From Cerasicoccus sp. TK19100 (GTDB lineage: Bacteria; Verrucomicrobiota; Verrucomicrobiia; Opitutales; Cerasicoccaceae), in NCBI RefSeq assembly GCF_027257155.1, contig NZ_JAPWDU010000006.1:186001-250000 (forward strand): a stretch of DNA of 64,000 nt, in the 5' to 3' direction. The stretch's first letter is position 1. Each line of letters begins with the position of its first letter. Under the pieces are notes generated by a model. It did not search any database. It was not told the origin of the DNA and saw only the letters and a list, made by a program, of their open reading frames with translations. This document shows, piece by piece, positions 51,976 to 60,801 of the stretch. A program made the translations under genes and the position numbers.

Positions 51976-53262
51976 TTAATTGTCGTCGAAGCCCACGCGC
52001 ATGAATCGCGGATTGCCGGGGGTAATGATCGTTGGGTCGCGCAGGGTAAGGGTCCACGTGCCATCGCCGTTGTCCGTGGAAGATTGCAACGCGGCGACGG
52101 ATGCATTGCCCGTCGACCAACTGCCGGTGTAGGTGACGCTGGTTGAGTCCCAGCCAATAAGGTCGCTGCCGGTTTCGACGGTGTAGTTCAGGTCGTTGTC
52201 GGACTCTTGCAGGATGATGGTGAGCTCGCCAAAATCGTCGCCTGCGTCATTGACGACGGCATAGGTGCCCGCGGTGTGCTGATCGCTGAGCAATGGGTCG
52301 AAGTTGAGCGCGTATTCCTCGTAATTGCTGAGGCCGTCGTTATCGGCGTCTTCGTTGGGCGGGAATTGGGTTAGGTCGCTGGAGCCGAATTTTGCGCTGG
52401 CCCAGCTGCCATATCCGCTGGGGACATTAACGCCGCTATAGGCAGTGATGATGGCCTGAATGTCCGAGCCGTAGTTGCCGACATAGGAGAAACCGGTGAG
52501 GTTGCGCCTGTCTTCGCTGATGGGGCTGGGGTCAATGTCGGTCGAGCCGATAAACCAGTTCATGCCGATGATGGTTAGCTCGCCTTCGATGTCCATGAGC
52601 ATGGGGGCACCGGAATCCTGATCTTGCAGGTATGCTTCGTAGCTAACGTAGTCCGAATCGGTGGCGATATCCTCAAGCGCGATAATCGTGGGCCCCGTCG
52701 CTCCGCTGACGGTGATGCTGCTCTGAAACGACGACATACGGTTTTTGCCCAGACCGGTATCCAGCGCTACGTTGGGAGACGTCGGCGACTTGCCCACCAT
52801 GAAAATCTCCGCATCAGCGAAATCTGATTGGTTGAACTGGAGTGAGCTGCTCAGCGTGACGTCGGTAAACGCTAACGGCTGGTAGGTGCCGGGCAGGGGC
52901 TCATTCAGGATGCCGATCCACAGGTCAGTGTTGCCCAAGCGCTCTTCGGCCACGATGGTGCGCGAAGCGGTCGCGCCGCCAGGATCATTGGTCGCGTAAA
53001 AAGTAATGCTGCTGCCAACTGTCGGGTGAAAGTGGTTCGCGCTGATAATCACATTACTGCTGATTAGCGTGCCCCAGCGATTGCCACTTTTGCCGATCGC
53101 AGAGAGGTTGTAGGCTCCCGCGATGAAGCTGGCGTCGTTCGTAAAGCGATCATTGGTGGCGTTGGTAAAGCCATCAATAATCATGTCCGCACGGGCTGCC
53201 GAGGCAGCAAGCACCAAGGCAACGACACTGGCGGTGAGGGGAGATTTCACGGTTCTTAGCAT
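51976..53262 (-). CDS. exported trypsin-like fold protein with calcium-repeat segment
   Basis: About 428 residues from the ATG at 53262, with a signal peptide (LVLAASAARA). The chain has a chymotrypsin-like triad in order: His in VIISANHFH, Asp in NTDLWIGIL and Ser in QDQDSGAPML, followed by IIGMNW. A thrombospondin-3-type calcium loop (DADNDGLSNYEEYALNFDPL) precedes a C-terminal Ser/Thr-rich beta region. The oxyanion GDSGGP is replaced by DSGAP, so activity may be altered. No PEP-CTERM tail is seen. It may be a secreted protease or a binding protein. Confidence 0.6.
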   Translation of the reverse strand: MLRTVKSPLTASVVALVLAASAARADMIIDGFTNATNDRFTNDASFIAGAYNLSAIGKSGNRWGTLISSNVIISANHFHPTVGSSITFYATNDPGGATASRTIVAEERLGNTDLWIGILNEPLPGTYQPLAFTDVTLSSSLQFNQSDFADAEIFMVGKSPTSPNVALDTGLGKNRMSSFQSSITVSGATGPTIIALEDIATDSDYVSYEAYLQDQDSGAPMLMDIEGELTIIGMNWFIGSTDIDPSPISEDRRNLTGFSYVGNYGSDIQAIITAYSGVNVPSGYGSWASAKFGSSDLTQFPPNEDADNDGLSNYEEYALNFDPLLSDQHTAGTYAVVNDAGDDFGELTIILQESDNDLNYTVETGSDLIGWDSTSVTYTGSWSTGNASVAALQSSTDNGDGTWTLTLRDPTIITPGNPRFMRVGFDDN

Positions 53263-53366
53263 GCAAATTTCGCGAAAAATGGCAATTCTTTGCACTGAGG
53301 GTGATCGGCGCAGATTCCCAGAACCTAACCCTGCTGCCAGCCTATGGTTACGACTTTACCAAATGT

Positions 53367-54029
53367 TTACGCTTTGTGCGTGGCCTTGGGACGCTTGCGT
53401 TCCGGGTAGAGCGTCGTGCAAATCGGGCAGATGGTTCCATCGCAGCCGCGCGCGGTACAGTGCTCCCGCCCATAGTAGATGATCTGTAGGTGCAGTTTAT
53501 TCCAGCGCTCGACGGGGAAGATGCGCTTCAGGTCCTTTTCCGTTTGGGCGACGCTCTTGCCGGTCGTCAGACCCCAGCGCTGGGCCAGGCGATGGATATG
53601 CGTATCGACCGGAAAGCTCGGCACACCAAAGGCTTGTGCCATCACGACTTGCGCCGTCTTGTGGCCGACGCCGGGCAGCGCCTCCAGCGCATCGATATCG
53701 GCCGGGACTTGTCCGCCGTGTTGCGCCATTAAAATCTCCGACAGGCCGTGAATCGCCTTGGCCTTGCGTGGGGCCAGACCGCAGGGGCGGACAATGGCAT
53801 TGATCGCGTCTACGCTTTGGCGACACATGTCGGCGGGGTTGTCGGCGAGCGCCCAGAGGGCAGGGGTGGTCAGGTTGACGCGTTTATCCGTGCACTGTGC
53901 CGAGAGCAGCACCGCCACGAGCAGGGTATAGGGGTCTTTGTGATCGAGGGGGATCGGCGTCTCGGGGTAGAGCTCCTCAAGGCGTTGATCCACGTAGGCT
54001 GCGCGCTCGGTCTTGGTCATCGCCAACAA
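53367..54029 (-). CDS. nth: endonuclease III
   Basis: A 220-residue DNA glycosylase/AP lyase that removes oxidised pyrimidines. LLSAQCTDKRVN opens the family motif; the helix-hairpin-helix ALPGVGHKTAQVV carries the catalytic Lys and FPVDTHIHR the catalytic Asp. The four Cys of the iron-sulfur loop near the end are spaced C-x4-C-x4-C-x2-C (HCTARGCDGTICPIC) instead of the E. coli C-x6-C-x2-C-x5-C. The start may be the second Met, three codons in. Confidence 0.94.
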   Translation of the reverse strand: MLAMTKTERAAYVDQRLEELYPETPIPLDHKDPYTLLVAVLLSAQCTDKRVNLTTPALWALADNPADMCRQSVDAINAIVRPCGLAPRKAKAIHGLSEILMAQHGGQVPADIDALEALPGVGHKTAQVVMAQAFGVPSFPVDTHIHRLAQRWGLTTGKSVAQTEKDLKRIFPVERWNKLHLQIIYYGREHCTARGCDGTICPICTTLYPERKRPKATHKA

Positions 54030-54069
54030 GGCAGGCTAAAACGGGATGGTTGGCAACGCCGGTTTGCGT

Positions 54070-54990
54070 CTAAAAATTCCAGCCGCCCTGCAGGCCGATG
54101 GCGACGCCGGGATCGGTCTTGATCGTGCGGTAATTGTTGCGGCTGTAGCGGAAGTCGAACTCGCGGTAAACAATGCCCTCGACGTAGCCGCGAACATAGA
54201 GCGACTTCAGGAAGCGCTGGGTCACACCGACCGAGACGACCACGGAATCCTTATCGACAATCGGATCGCCAGTCAGGCCGGGCTGGATGGTTTGGTTCTT
54301 CAAACGGAAGGTGTCGCTCTCGTATTGGGTGGTGAAGTCGACGTTGGTCTGATTGTCGCCAAAGACGTCGTAGGTCAGGGTGAAGCCATTGAAAGTGCGC
54401 AGGTTCAGCTGGTCGGTGATCTGCCAGTTGAGGATGGGCAAGGGAAGGACCTTGAGGTCGTATTCGGTTTGCCCGATCACCATCACGCCGAGGCTGACGG
54501 AATTGCGCTTGCCCCAGTAATACGTGCCGCCGAAGCCAAACCGGTAGGAGTAGCCGTCGCCCAGGCTGGCCCCACTGGTTTCCGCACCGAGTGAGCCGCC
54601 GAGCAGCCCGAAAACACCCCAGTCTGTGCCGTCAAAGCGCTGCCCGCTGATCGCCTGGAGGGAAAGTTTTTGGGTGTTGGTGATGTAGTTGGGGCCGCTC
54701 CAGTCCCAGTCGGTGTAGTTGTAACCAAAGCCCGCGCGGACGAAACCCGTGCGCCAGTTGTTGGCGTATTCGAGGCCGGTCGTAAAGCTGTCGCTCGAGA
54801 CATCGCCATTGAAGCCGTTTTTCAGGTCGGTCGAAAAGGCGTGCTCGTAGTTCTGGCTCAGCGTGAAGCCGAGCTCTTGTTGCGGCGAAATGATGTCCAG
54901 AAAGGTCGTGCCGCCGGTTGGGCTTTGGGCCCAGGATTGCACCGCCAGGGAGCTGAGAAAAAGTGACAGAAAAATACTTTTAGCGCGCAT
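54070..54990 (-). CDS. outer membrane beta-barrel-like protein
   Basis: A 306-residue protein from the ATG at 54990, with a signal peptide ending VQSWAQ. The mature chain is a regular series of amphipathic strands with Gly and Tyr/Trp/Phe girdles and ends in an aromatic residue (GGWNF), like outer membrane barrels. It resembles DUF6268-type barrels, but I cannot be sure. No ligand is known. It follows nth in the same direction with a 40-base gap. Confidence 0.65.
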   Translation of the reverse strand: MRAKSIFLSLFLSSLAVQSWAQSPTGGTTFLDIISPQQELGFTLSQNYEHAFSTDLKNGFNGDVSSDSFTTGLEYANNWRTGFVRAGFGYNYTDWDWSGPNYITNTQKLSLQAISGQRFDGTDWGVFGLLGGSLGAETSGASLGDGYSYRFGFGGTYYWGKRNSVSLGVMVIGQTEYDLKVLPLPILNWQITDQLNLRTFNGFTLTYDVFGDNQTNVDFTTQYESDTFRLKNQTIQPGLTGDPIVDKDSVVVSVGVTQRFLKSLYVRGYVEGIVYREFDFRYSRNNYRTIKTDPGVAIGLQGGWNF

Positions 54991-55118
54991 ATATGGGCAG
55001 GATGAACTGCAGACAGGGAAATGCAAATGACATGCGACGTTTTTTGCCCGTTCGTTCCCTCGGGCCGGAATCTGTTTGCAATGGGCGGCGGTCTCTGCCT
55101 ACTTAGCGGGCTTTTCCC

Positions 55119-56915
55119 ATGAAACGGACCCATACATGCAGCCAGTTGAACCAAGCCAACGCGGACGAGTCAGTCACCCTGATTGGGTGGGTTGAGTCGG
55201 TTCGCGACCACGGCGGCGTTCTCTTCGTTGACCTGCGCGACCGCGCCGGGTTGACCCAGATTGTGTTCCACCCCGATTACCCGGAAATCCATGAAATCGC
55301 CGGCCGTCTCAAGGACGAGTCCGTCATTCAGGTCACGGGTATCGTCAAACTGCGCGAGCCGTCGACCGTTAATAAGAATTTGCCGACCGGCGAGATCGAA
55401 GTCTCCGCGCGCGAAGTCATCGTCCACAACATGTGTGAGACGCTGCCCTTCCCGCTGGAAGACGCCAAGGCTGAGAAGGTCAATGAAGACCTCCGCCTGC
55501 AGTACCGCTACCTCGACCTGCGCCGCCCAAAGATGCGCGAGATGATGACCATCCGCTCCAAGGCGACCAAGTCCTGCCGCGACTACCTGGCCGACAACGA
55601 GTTTCTCGAAATCGAGACGCCGGCCATGTTTAAGTCGACTCCGGAAGGCGCGCGCGAGTTCCTCGTGCCGAGCCGCCTGAACCCGGGCGACTTCTACGCG
55701 CTGTCCCAGAGCCCGCAGCAATACAAGCAGATGCTGATGGTGGCCGGTATGGAGCGCTACTATCAGATCGCCCGTTGCTTCCGCGACGAAGACCTTCGCG
55801 CCGACCGTCAGCCCGAGTTTACTCAGATCGATATCGAGATGAGCTTCATCGAGCGCGAAGATATGTATGCGCTGATCGAAGGCATGCTCCAGAAGATGTG
55901 GAAGGACGTGCTCGACGTCGATGTGCCCACGCCGTTCCCGCGCCTGACCTACGTTGACGCGATGAACCGCTACGGCGTCGACAAGCCCGACACCCGTTTC
56001 GACATGGAGCTCGTCGACCTCTCTGAAGACCTCAAGGACACCGGCTTTAAGGTGTTCTCCTCCGTCATCAAGGGCGGCGGCGTGGTCAAGGCGATCAACG
56101 CCAAGGGCCTCGGCGACATTTCCCAGGGCGAAGTCAAGGCGATGGAAGACGTGGCCAAGAGCCTCGGTGCCAAGGGCCTGGCCTACATCGTCGTCCGTGG
56201 CGACGACGTCAAGGAATGGCGCTCGCCGATCATCAAGTTCTTCAGCGAAGACGAGCTCAACGCGCTCAAGACCAAGCTCAGCATCGAAGACGGCGACCTG
56301 ATTCTGTTCGCCGCCTCGAAGTGGGAGCAGGCTTGCTCGATCCTCGGCCGCATCCGCCTCGAGTCCGCCCAGCTCCTCAAGAAGCGCGGCAAGCTCGAGA
56401 TCTCGGAAAGCCAATACAACTTCCTTTGGGTCGTGGACTTCCCGCTCATGCTCTTTGACGAAGAGGCAGGCCGCTATGTCGCCGCGCACCACCCGTTCAC
56501 GGCTCCGCACCCGGAAGACATCGACAAGCTGGACACGGACACCAAAAACTGCCGCTCGCAAGCCTACGACGTCGTGCTCAACGGCTCGGAAATCGGTGGT
56601 GGCTCGATCCGTATTCACCAGCCCGAGCTGCAGGACCGCGTCTTCAAGAACGTGCTCCAAATGCCGCAGGAAGTGATCGAGTCGCGCTTCGGCTACATGA
56701 TCAAGGCCTTCAAATTCGGCGCCCCGCCTCACGGTGGCATCGCGCTCGGCCTTGACCGTCTGGCCGCGATCCTCGGCAACGCCAAGTCCATCCGCGAAGT
56801 CATTGCGTTCCCGAAGACCCAGCGTGGTCAGGACCTGATGACCATGGCCCCCGGACCGGCAACCGACAAGCAGCTCCGCGACCTCCACATCGCCGTCACC
56901 AAGCTCGAAGACTAG
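55119..56915 (+). CDS. aspS: aspartyl-tRNA synthetase
   Basis: A 598-residue class IIb synthetase charging tRNA-Asp (or tRNA-Asp/Asn). The N-terminal OB-fold (about residues 1-105) is followed by the class II core: motif 2 in CFRDEDLRADRQPEFTQID, and motif 3 in GIALGLDRLAAIL (near 550). The bacterial GAD insertion domain is present at about 280-420. Length is standard. A hairpin overlaps the stop and a strong intrinsic terminator follows at 56993-57026. Confidence 0.98.
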   Translation: MKRTHTCSQLNQANADESVTLIGWVESVRDHGGVLFVDLRDRAGLTQIVFHPDYPEIHEIAGRLKDESVIQVTGIVKLREPSTVNKNLPTGEIEVSAREVIVHNMCETLPFPLEDAKAEKVNEDLRLQYRYLDLRRPKMREMMTIRSKATKSCRDYLADNEFLEIETPAMFKSTPEGAREFLVPSRLNPGDFYALSQSPQQYKQMLMVAGMERYYQIARCFRDEDLRADRQPEFTQIDIEMSFIEREDMYALIEGMLQKMWKDVLDVDVPTPFPRLTYVDAMNRYGVDKPDTRFDMELVDLSEDLKDTGFKVFSSVIKGGGVVKAINAKGLGDISQGEVKAMEDVAKSLGAKGLAYIVVRGDDVKEWRSPIIKFFSEDELNALKTKLSIEDGDLILFAASKWEQACSILGRIRLESAQLLKKRGKLEISESQYNFLWVVDFPLMLFDEEAGRYVAAHHPFTAPHPEDIDKLDTDTKNCRSQAYDVVLNGSEIGGGSIRIHQPELQDRVFKNVLQMPQEVIESRFGYMIKAFKFGAPPHGGIALGLDRLAAILGNAKSIREVIAFPKTQRGQDLMTMAPGPATDKQLRDLHIAVTKLED

Positions 56916-56992
56916 GGCGCAGCCCTAGGACCCTCGATGCTGACGCATCGCGATTGCCGCATTGCGGCAATGAGCGAAGGGGCAAATTTTTC

Positions 56993-57026
56993 AAAACCGC
57001 GCATCCAGATGGGTGCGCGGTTTTTT
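56993..57026 (+). terminator. intrinsic terminator of aspS
   Basis: A 12-bp stem with one G-T pair (AACCGCGCATCC at 56995-57006 with GGGTGCGCGGTT at 57011-57022) and a 4-base loop is followed by TTTT. An 18-base perfect-looking hairpin (ATTGCCGCA/TGCGGCAAT) sits upstream at 56953-56971. The stop codon itself lies in CTAGGGC/GCCCTAG (56912-56928). Confidence 0.85.
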
Positions 57027-57327
57027 AGCGCATTTGAGCGGGGGGCAATGTTGGTTGGTGAGCTTTTTGAGAAGCGTCTGAAGTGTCTGCTTTTTCCTCA
57101 GTAGCGTCGTCGTCCGAGCTATCATCGTCTTCCTCGGCCATGTCTGCCAAGTCGTCTGTGGCCATGCCAGCGCTAAAGCTGCCTGAAGGGTCATCGTCGC
57201 TTACTCCAGCTGCGATGTCGGCGACATCAAGTGCTGCCTCCAAGTCTTGTTCGCCGTTTTTGCAGCCTGTGGACAGGATGCACGTGAAAATGGTGAGAAT
57301 CGAGAGCAGTCTTTTCTTCGTGAGCAT
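57025..57327 (-). CDS. small acidic lipoprotein
   Basis: A 100-residue lipoprotein from the ATG at 57327 (MLTKKRLLSILTIFTCILSTGC), with lipobox LSTGC. The mature chain is extremely acidic, with a run of Asp/Glu/Ser (about 55-80) and no recognised fold. It is probably outer membrane tethered. The terminator of aspS on the opposite strand abuts its end. Confidence 0.65.
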   Translation of the reverse strand: MLTKKRLLSILTIFTCILSTGCKNGEQDLEAALDVADIAAGVSDDDPSGSFSAGMATDDLADMAEEDDDSSDDDATEEKADTSDASQKAHQPTLPPAQMR

Positions 57328-57465
57328 GCAGTTACCGGTATTAACCACACACATTTGGGCAACCCTCAAATCTCTGGATGCAGCGGCACGTTGCCGACAA
57401 GTTGCTATTTGAGTTTTTCGAAGAGTTGGCCTTACGTCGTTTCGCTCTGAATATCTGCTCTCCGG

Positions 57466-57942
57466 CTAGGCCTCGCCGTTCTCCAAGTTATCACGCACCT
57501 TGCCCAGCAGCGCCAGCAGGTGCTCGCAGTCGGCCTGGCTCATGTCGTGCACAGCGATTTTTGTTAGGCGTTGTAACCGCCCGATGAGGGATTCATGGAT
57601 CCGACGACCTTCGTCGGTGAGCGAGAGAAGCTGGCTGCGACGGTCGTCCGGGTCGGCTTCGGCTTGGAGAAGGCCTTGCTCTTTGAGCGTCTTGATGGTG
57701 CGGGCCAGCTGACCTTTGTCGCGCCCGGTATGGGCAACGAGATCACGCAGACTGGCCCCGGCATGATGGTAGAAGTAGCCCAGCATCTTGCCCTCCATGT
57801 GGGTAAGTTTGTACGGGCTGTCGCGTAGCACCCGATACTGCTCCGAGCGGATCAGGTGCATCAGCTTATGGATCGACTCGAAAACCTCTTCCGAAATTTC
57901 CTCGGAATTATTGTTGATTTTGTCAACTTTGTGCCGTTTCAT
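57466..57942 (-). CDS. MarR-family transcriptional regulator
   Basis: A 158-residue winged-helix regulator. LRDLVAHTGRDKGQLARTIKTLKEQGL is helices 3-4 of the DNA-binding domain and ADPDDRRSQLLSLTDEGRRI the wing, with the conserved Asp-Arg pair. It is divergent from the O-methyltransferase gene at 58031. Two 15-bp sites of the type GTTRANNNNGTCAAC lie at and just inside its start, so autoregulation and control of the methyltransferase are likely. Confidence 0.92.
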   Translation of the reverse strand: MKRHKVDKINNNSEEISEEVFESIHKLMHLIRSEQYRVLRDSPYKLTHMEGKMLGYFYHHAGASLRDLVAHTGRDKGQLARTIKTLKEQGLLQAEADPDDRRSQLLSLTDEGRRIHESLIGRLQRLTKIAVHDMSQADCEHLLALLGKVRDNLENGEA

Positions 57943-57959
57943 TGGTTAACTAAGTCAAC
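57913..57959. promoter_or_regulatory. paired MarR operator candidates
   Basis: GTTGATTTTGTCAAC (57913-57927) and GTTAACTAAGTCAAC (57945-57959) are two dyads 32 bases apart, about three helical turns. The first lies in the marR coding start, the second just upstream of its ATG, in the divergent promoter region shared with the methyltransferase. Confidence 0.65.
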
Positions 57960-58030
57960 TAAATTCAATTCCGTGGCATAAGTAAACTGCGAAATACCAT
58001 TTCAAATATCATCAACCTAACACAACGACG

Positions 58031-58705
58031 ATGAAGTGCACCCTTACTGGATCCCCCGCCTCTGATATTTTGGCGAAACTATACGCCGACGCCGATGCGA
58101 AACGCGCAAACTTGCAACCCGCTCAACGCCCTGCGAAGTCCGATGGCGCAATGACGCCACTGGAGCGGTTCACGCTGATGAAAGACCAATACATGCCGAT
58201 CGATGTGCCTTTCGGCAATTTGCTCTATTCGCTGATCCGCAGTTCCGGCGCGAAGACCGTCGTGGAGTTCGGCACGTCCTTTGGGATTTCGACGATCTAC
58301 CTCGCCGCGGCGGTGCGTGACAACGGCGCAGGGCAGGTGATTACCACAGAGTTCATTGCCGAGAAGGCCGACGTTGCTCGTCAAAACCTAACGGATGCTG
58401 CTCTCGTCGACTTGATCGATTTCCGGGTCGGCGACGCCATGCAAACACTGCTCAATCCCTTGCCCGGTCCGGTGGATCTGTTATTCCTCGACGGCGATAA
58501 GGGCATGTATGTGGACATCGTCAAGCTGCTGGAGCCAAAGATGCGTCCCGGCTGTCTCATTGTTTCCGACAACACCGATCAGGAAGGCGCGGCGACCTAT
58601 CTGGAGCACGTGCGCAACCCGGCCAATGGCTACATTTCCACGCCTTTGCTGACGCCCGGCGGAGACAAGGAACACAGCGGGCACGAGGTGTCCGTAAAAC
58701 TCTAG
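58031..58705 (+). CDS. SAM-dependent O-methyltransferase family 3 protein
   Basis: A 224-residue methyltransferase of the O-methyltransferase 3 / catechol-type family. Motif I is VVEFGTSFGISTIYLA (about residues 76-91), and VDLLFLDGDKGMYVDIVKLLEP holds the Asp metal/SAM ligands. PGCLIVSDNT is the later motif. Substrates in this family are small phenolic or hydroxyl compounds; none can be named here. MarR control points to response to a small aromatic or toxic molecule. Confidence 0.88.
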   Translation: MKCTLTGSPASDILAKLYADADAKRANLQPAQRPAKSDGAMTPLERFTLMKDQYMPIDVPFGNLLYSLIRSSGAKTVVEFGTSFGISTIYLAAAVRDNGAGQVITTEFIAEKADVARQNLTDAALVDLIDFRVGDAMQTLLNPLPGPVDLLFLDGDKGMYVDIVKLLEPKMRPGCLIVSDNTDQEGAATYLEHVRNPANGYISTPLLTPGGDKEHSGHEVSVKL

Positions 58706-60222
58706 TGGCGGCTGCGGCGCTTGGAGGATCGCCGGCGCGATGACGAGCGTCGGCGTTGGGGCTCGGCAGGGGCACCTTCCTCGCCTTCGGTGCCCTCGGT
58801 TGCTTTCTGCGGCATCGGGAAAACCGATACGCGTGCAACGGGGGTTGTCGGCACGGCTTGGGCGGCGGCTTGCGACCACTTGAAAGCCACTGCAATGCCG
58901 AACCAAAGGCTGACGAAATTAGCGGGCGAGGTCAGTGGTTGGCTGACCAGCGACAGGATCGCGAGCAACGTCGCAGCACCCCAAAGGTAGTGGCTCAGGC
59001 GGCGATGACTTTTCATCCGGGCAAAGCCGATCATCAGCGAGAGCGGGAATACGAGCCACAGCGCCATGCCGACGAGACCGTATTCGACGAGTGCGACCAG
59101 GAAATCGGAATGCGGGGTGGCGTAGAAACCACGTCCGAGGTCTACCTGTTGATGGAAGGGGAACACGTCGGTGAAGCTGCCAGCACCCCAGCCAAAGGCC
59201 GGGCGTTGCTCAAAGAGCGTCCAGGCGTCGCGCCACAGGGCTAGTTGCGTTTCCCACGGGATGCCAAACGGAGCGCGGGTGGGATCACTTTGGGCCAGGA
59301 AAAACTCATTGGCAAAATAGTAGAAACTGCCACCGGCTAGACCCAGCCCGATCACGGCCAGTGCGAGGCCCAGCATCATGGCAGCGGCCTTTTTCTTAAT
59401 CACATAGGCGACACCCGAGCTGACCATGAGCAGCCCAAGGCCTACGCCCAGCAGGAAGTGGTGCACTGCCGAACCCGCCCAATAGATGGACGCCGCCAGG
59501 ATTATCCAACCGAGACTCAGCCAGAATCCACGTTGCGAGAACAGGCTGGCGCGCTTGCCCAAGTGGAAGAAAACGCCGAACGAAACGATCATCCAGAACA
59601 GCGCAAAGGCCGCCCATTGATCACCCGAGGGAAACAGTGAAAAGTAATCCGGCTGAGCGGGCGTCAGGAAAGTCAGGATCTTTTTCCAGCGGAAAATCAC
59701 GCCGACTAATCCAATGCCCGCGAGGATCAGCACACTGCGCGTCAGATACCGGAGCATGACGGCGATCGCGTGCTGGCTGAGCGTAAATGCGATCAGCCCG
59801 ACCATGCTGATCATCACACAAACCGGGTAGAGAATGTTCATCCAGCTCTCCCGCGGAATGCCGCTCACCGGGCCGCCGCTCGCCGGATCTTCGAAAGCAT
59901 AGAGGATGCGGTCGCCGATGGAAATCTCCTGGACGGCAGGGGCAAACTGCCCGGCGATCCAGATACCGATCAACGCAATGGGCGGCATCAGCCAGCGGCG
60001 GAAATACCGGCGATTGGCTCGCGTGGAGACTGCGCCTTCCTTGCTGTAGATGAAGTAGAAAAATACCGAAATTGCGGCCACCGATGCGCAGATTGCCGGC
60101 CCGCCGACAAAGTCTCCCGCGAATAACCAGCTGGACAACAAGCCGAGGCCAATGATTTGCGCCGCTACATAGCGCTCAGTCTGGGTTTGGTAACCCGGTA
60201 GAGGATATTCTTCTTCCCACAC
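58702..60222 (-). CDS. O-antigen ligase / Wzy-type polymerase family membrane protein
   Basis: A 506-residue polytopic membrane protein with about 11-12 helices. The large loop carries LWRDAWTLFEQRPAFGWGAGSF and HSDFLVALVEYGLVG, the diagnostic signature of the Wzy/RfaL ligase superfamily (RxxxW and HN/HS-type region). It would join or polymerise surface polysaccharide. The C-terminus is a basic Ser/Arg tail (RRRSSSRRRSSKRRSRH), unusual for the family. No glycan gene cluster surrounds it. Confidence 0.85.
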   Translation of the reverse strand: MWEEEYPLPGYQTQTERYVAAQIIGLGLLSSWLFAGDFVGGPAICASVAAISVFFYFIYSKEGAVSTRANRRYFRRWLMPPIALIGIWIAGQFAPAVQEISIGDRILYAFEDPASGGPVSGIPRESWMNILYPVCVMISMVGLIAFTLSQHAIAVMLRYLTRSVLILAGIGLVGVIFRWKKILTFLTPAQPDYFSLFPSGDQWAAFALFWMIVSFGVFFHLGKRASLFSQRGFWLSLGWIILAASIYWAGSAVHHFLLGVGLGLLMVSSGVAYVIKKKAAAMMLGLALAVIGLGLAGGSFYYFANEFFLAQSDPTRAPFGIPWETQLALWRDAWTLFEQRPAFGWGAGSFTDVFPFHQQVDLGRGFYATPHSDFLVALVEYGLVGMALWLVFPLSLMIGFARMKSHRRLSHYLWGAATLLAILSLVSQPLTSPANFVSLWFGIAVAFKWSQAAAQAVPTTPVARVSVFPMPQKATEGTEGEEGAPAEPQRRRSSSRRRSSKRRSRH

Positions 60223-60243
60223 AACGAATAAAGATGTCGGCGC

Positions 60244-60801
60244 TTACTGTGGCGCACTCAGGCAGATGGAGGACGCGACTTCCTGCGCGGTTTGCTCATC
60301 GGTTAGTTGCGACAGCACGGTGAGTGCAAACGCCGTTGCCGTGCCGGCCCCCTGTGAAGTGGTGATGAGTCCGTCGCTAACCACGCTTTTGCCAGCCTCA
60401 CGCTCGGGGAGCTCTTCGGTCGAGGAGAAGTGGCTGGTGTATTGGACATTTTCGAGTAAACCAGCGTCGAGCAACGTGAGCGGGGCCGCGCAAATGGCTG
60501 CAACGCGCCGACCGACCTCGATTTGACGCTGGATCAGCTTACGCACGCGCATGTCACTGCGGAGCGTTTTATACACCCCCGGGCCGCCTGGCAGCACGAT
60601 GACGTCGTATTCATGCAGCATGGCTTGGTCGAAGTCCACATCGGCGTCGACCTTGATCTGGTTGCGGCCCACGACCAACGTTTCCTTGGTCAGCGAAGCG
60701 ACGGTCACGGAGACCTCGCCCCGGCGGAGGATGTCGATGGGGGCAATGGCTTCCATTTCTTCGAAGCCTTCGTGCAGGATGACCAGTGCGGTTTTACTCA
60801 T
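60244..60801 (-). CDS. DJ-1/PfpI-family protein
   Basis: A 185-residue DJ-1/ThiJ/PfpI-superfamily protein from the ATG at 60801 (MSKTALVILHEGFEEMEAI). The conserved Glu is in HEGFEE, and the nucleophile elbow is RVAAICAAPLTLL (Cys at about 106). DJ-1 proteins are deglycase- or chaperone-like stress proteins or proteases. The first gene of a likely operon lies just upstream: its start overlaps the end of the hydrolase gene by 4 bases. Confidence 0.9.
   Translation of the reverse strand: MSKTALVILHEGFEEMEAIAPIDILRRGEVSVTVASLTKETLVVGRNQIKVDADVDFDQAMLHEYDVIVLPGGPGVYKTLRSDMRVRKLIQRQIEVGRRVAAICAAPLTLLDAGLLENVQYTSHFSSTEELPEREAGKSVVSDGLITTSQGAGTATAFALTVLSQLTDEQTAQEVASSICLSAPQ

Noticed and set aside
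55170-56888. Long minus-strand frame of about 570 codons opposite aspS
   Set aside because: Antisense shadow; low-complexity Asp/Val/Leu-rich text and no motif.
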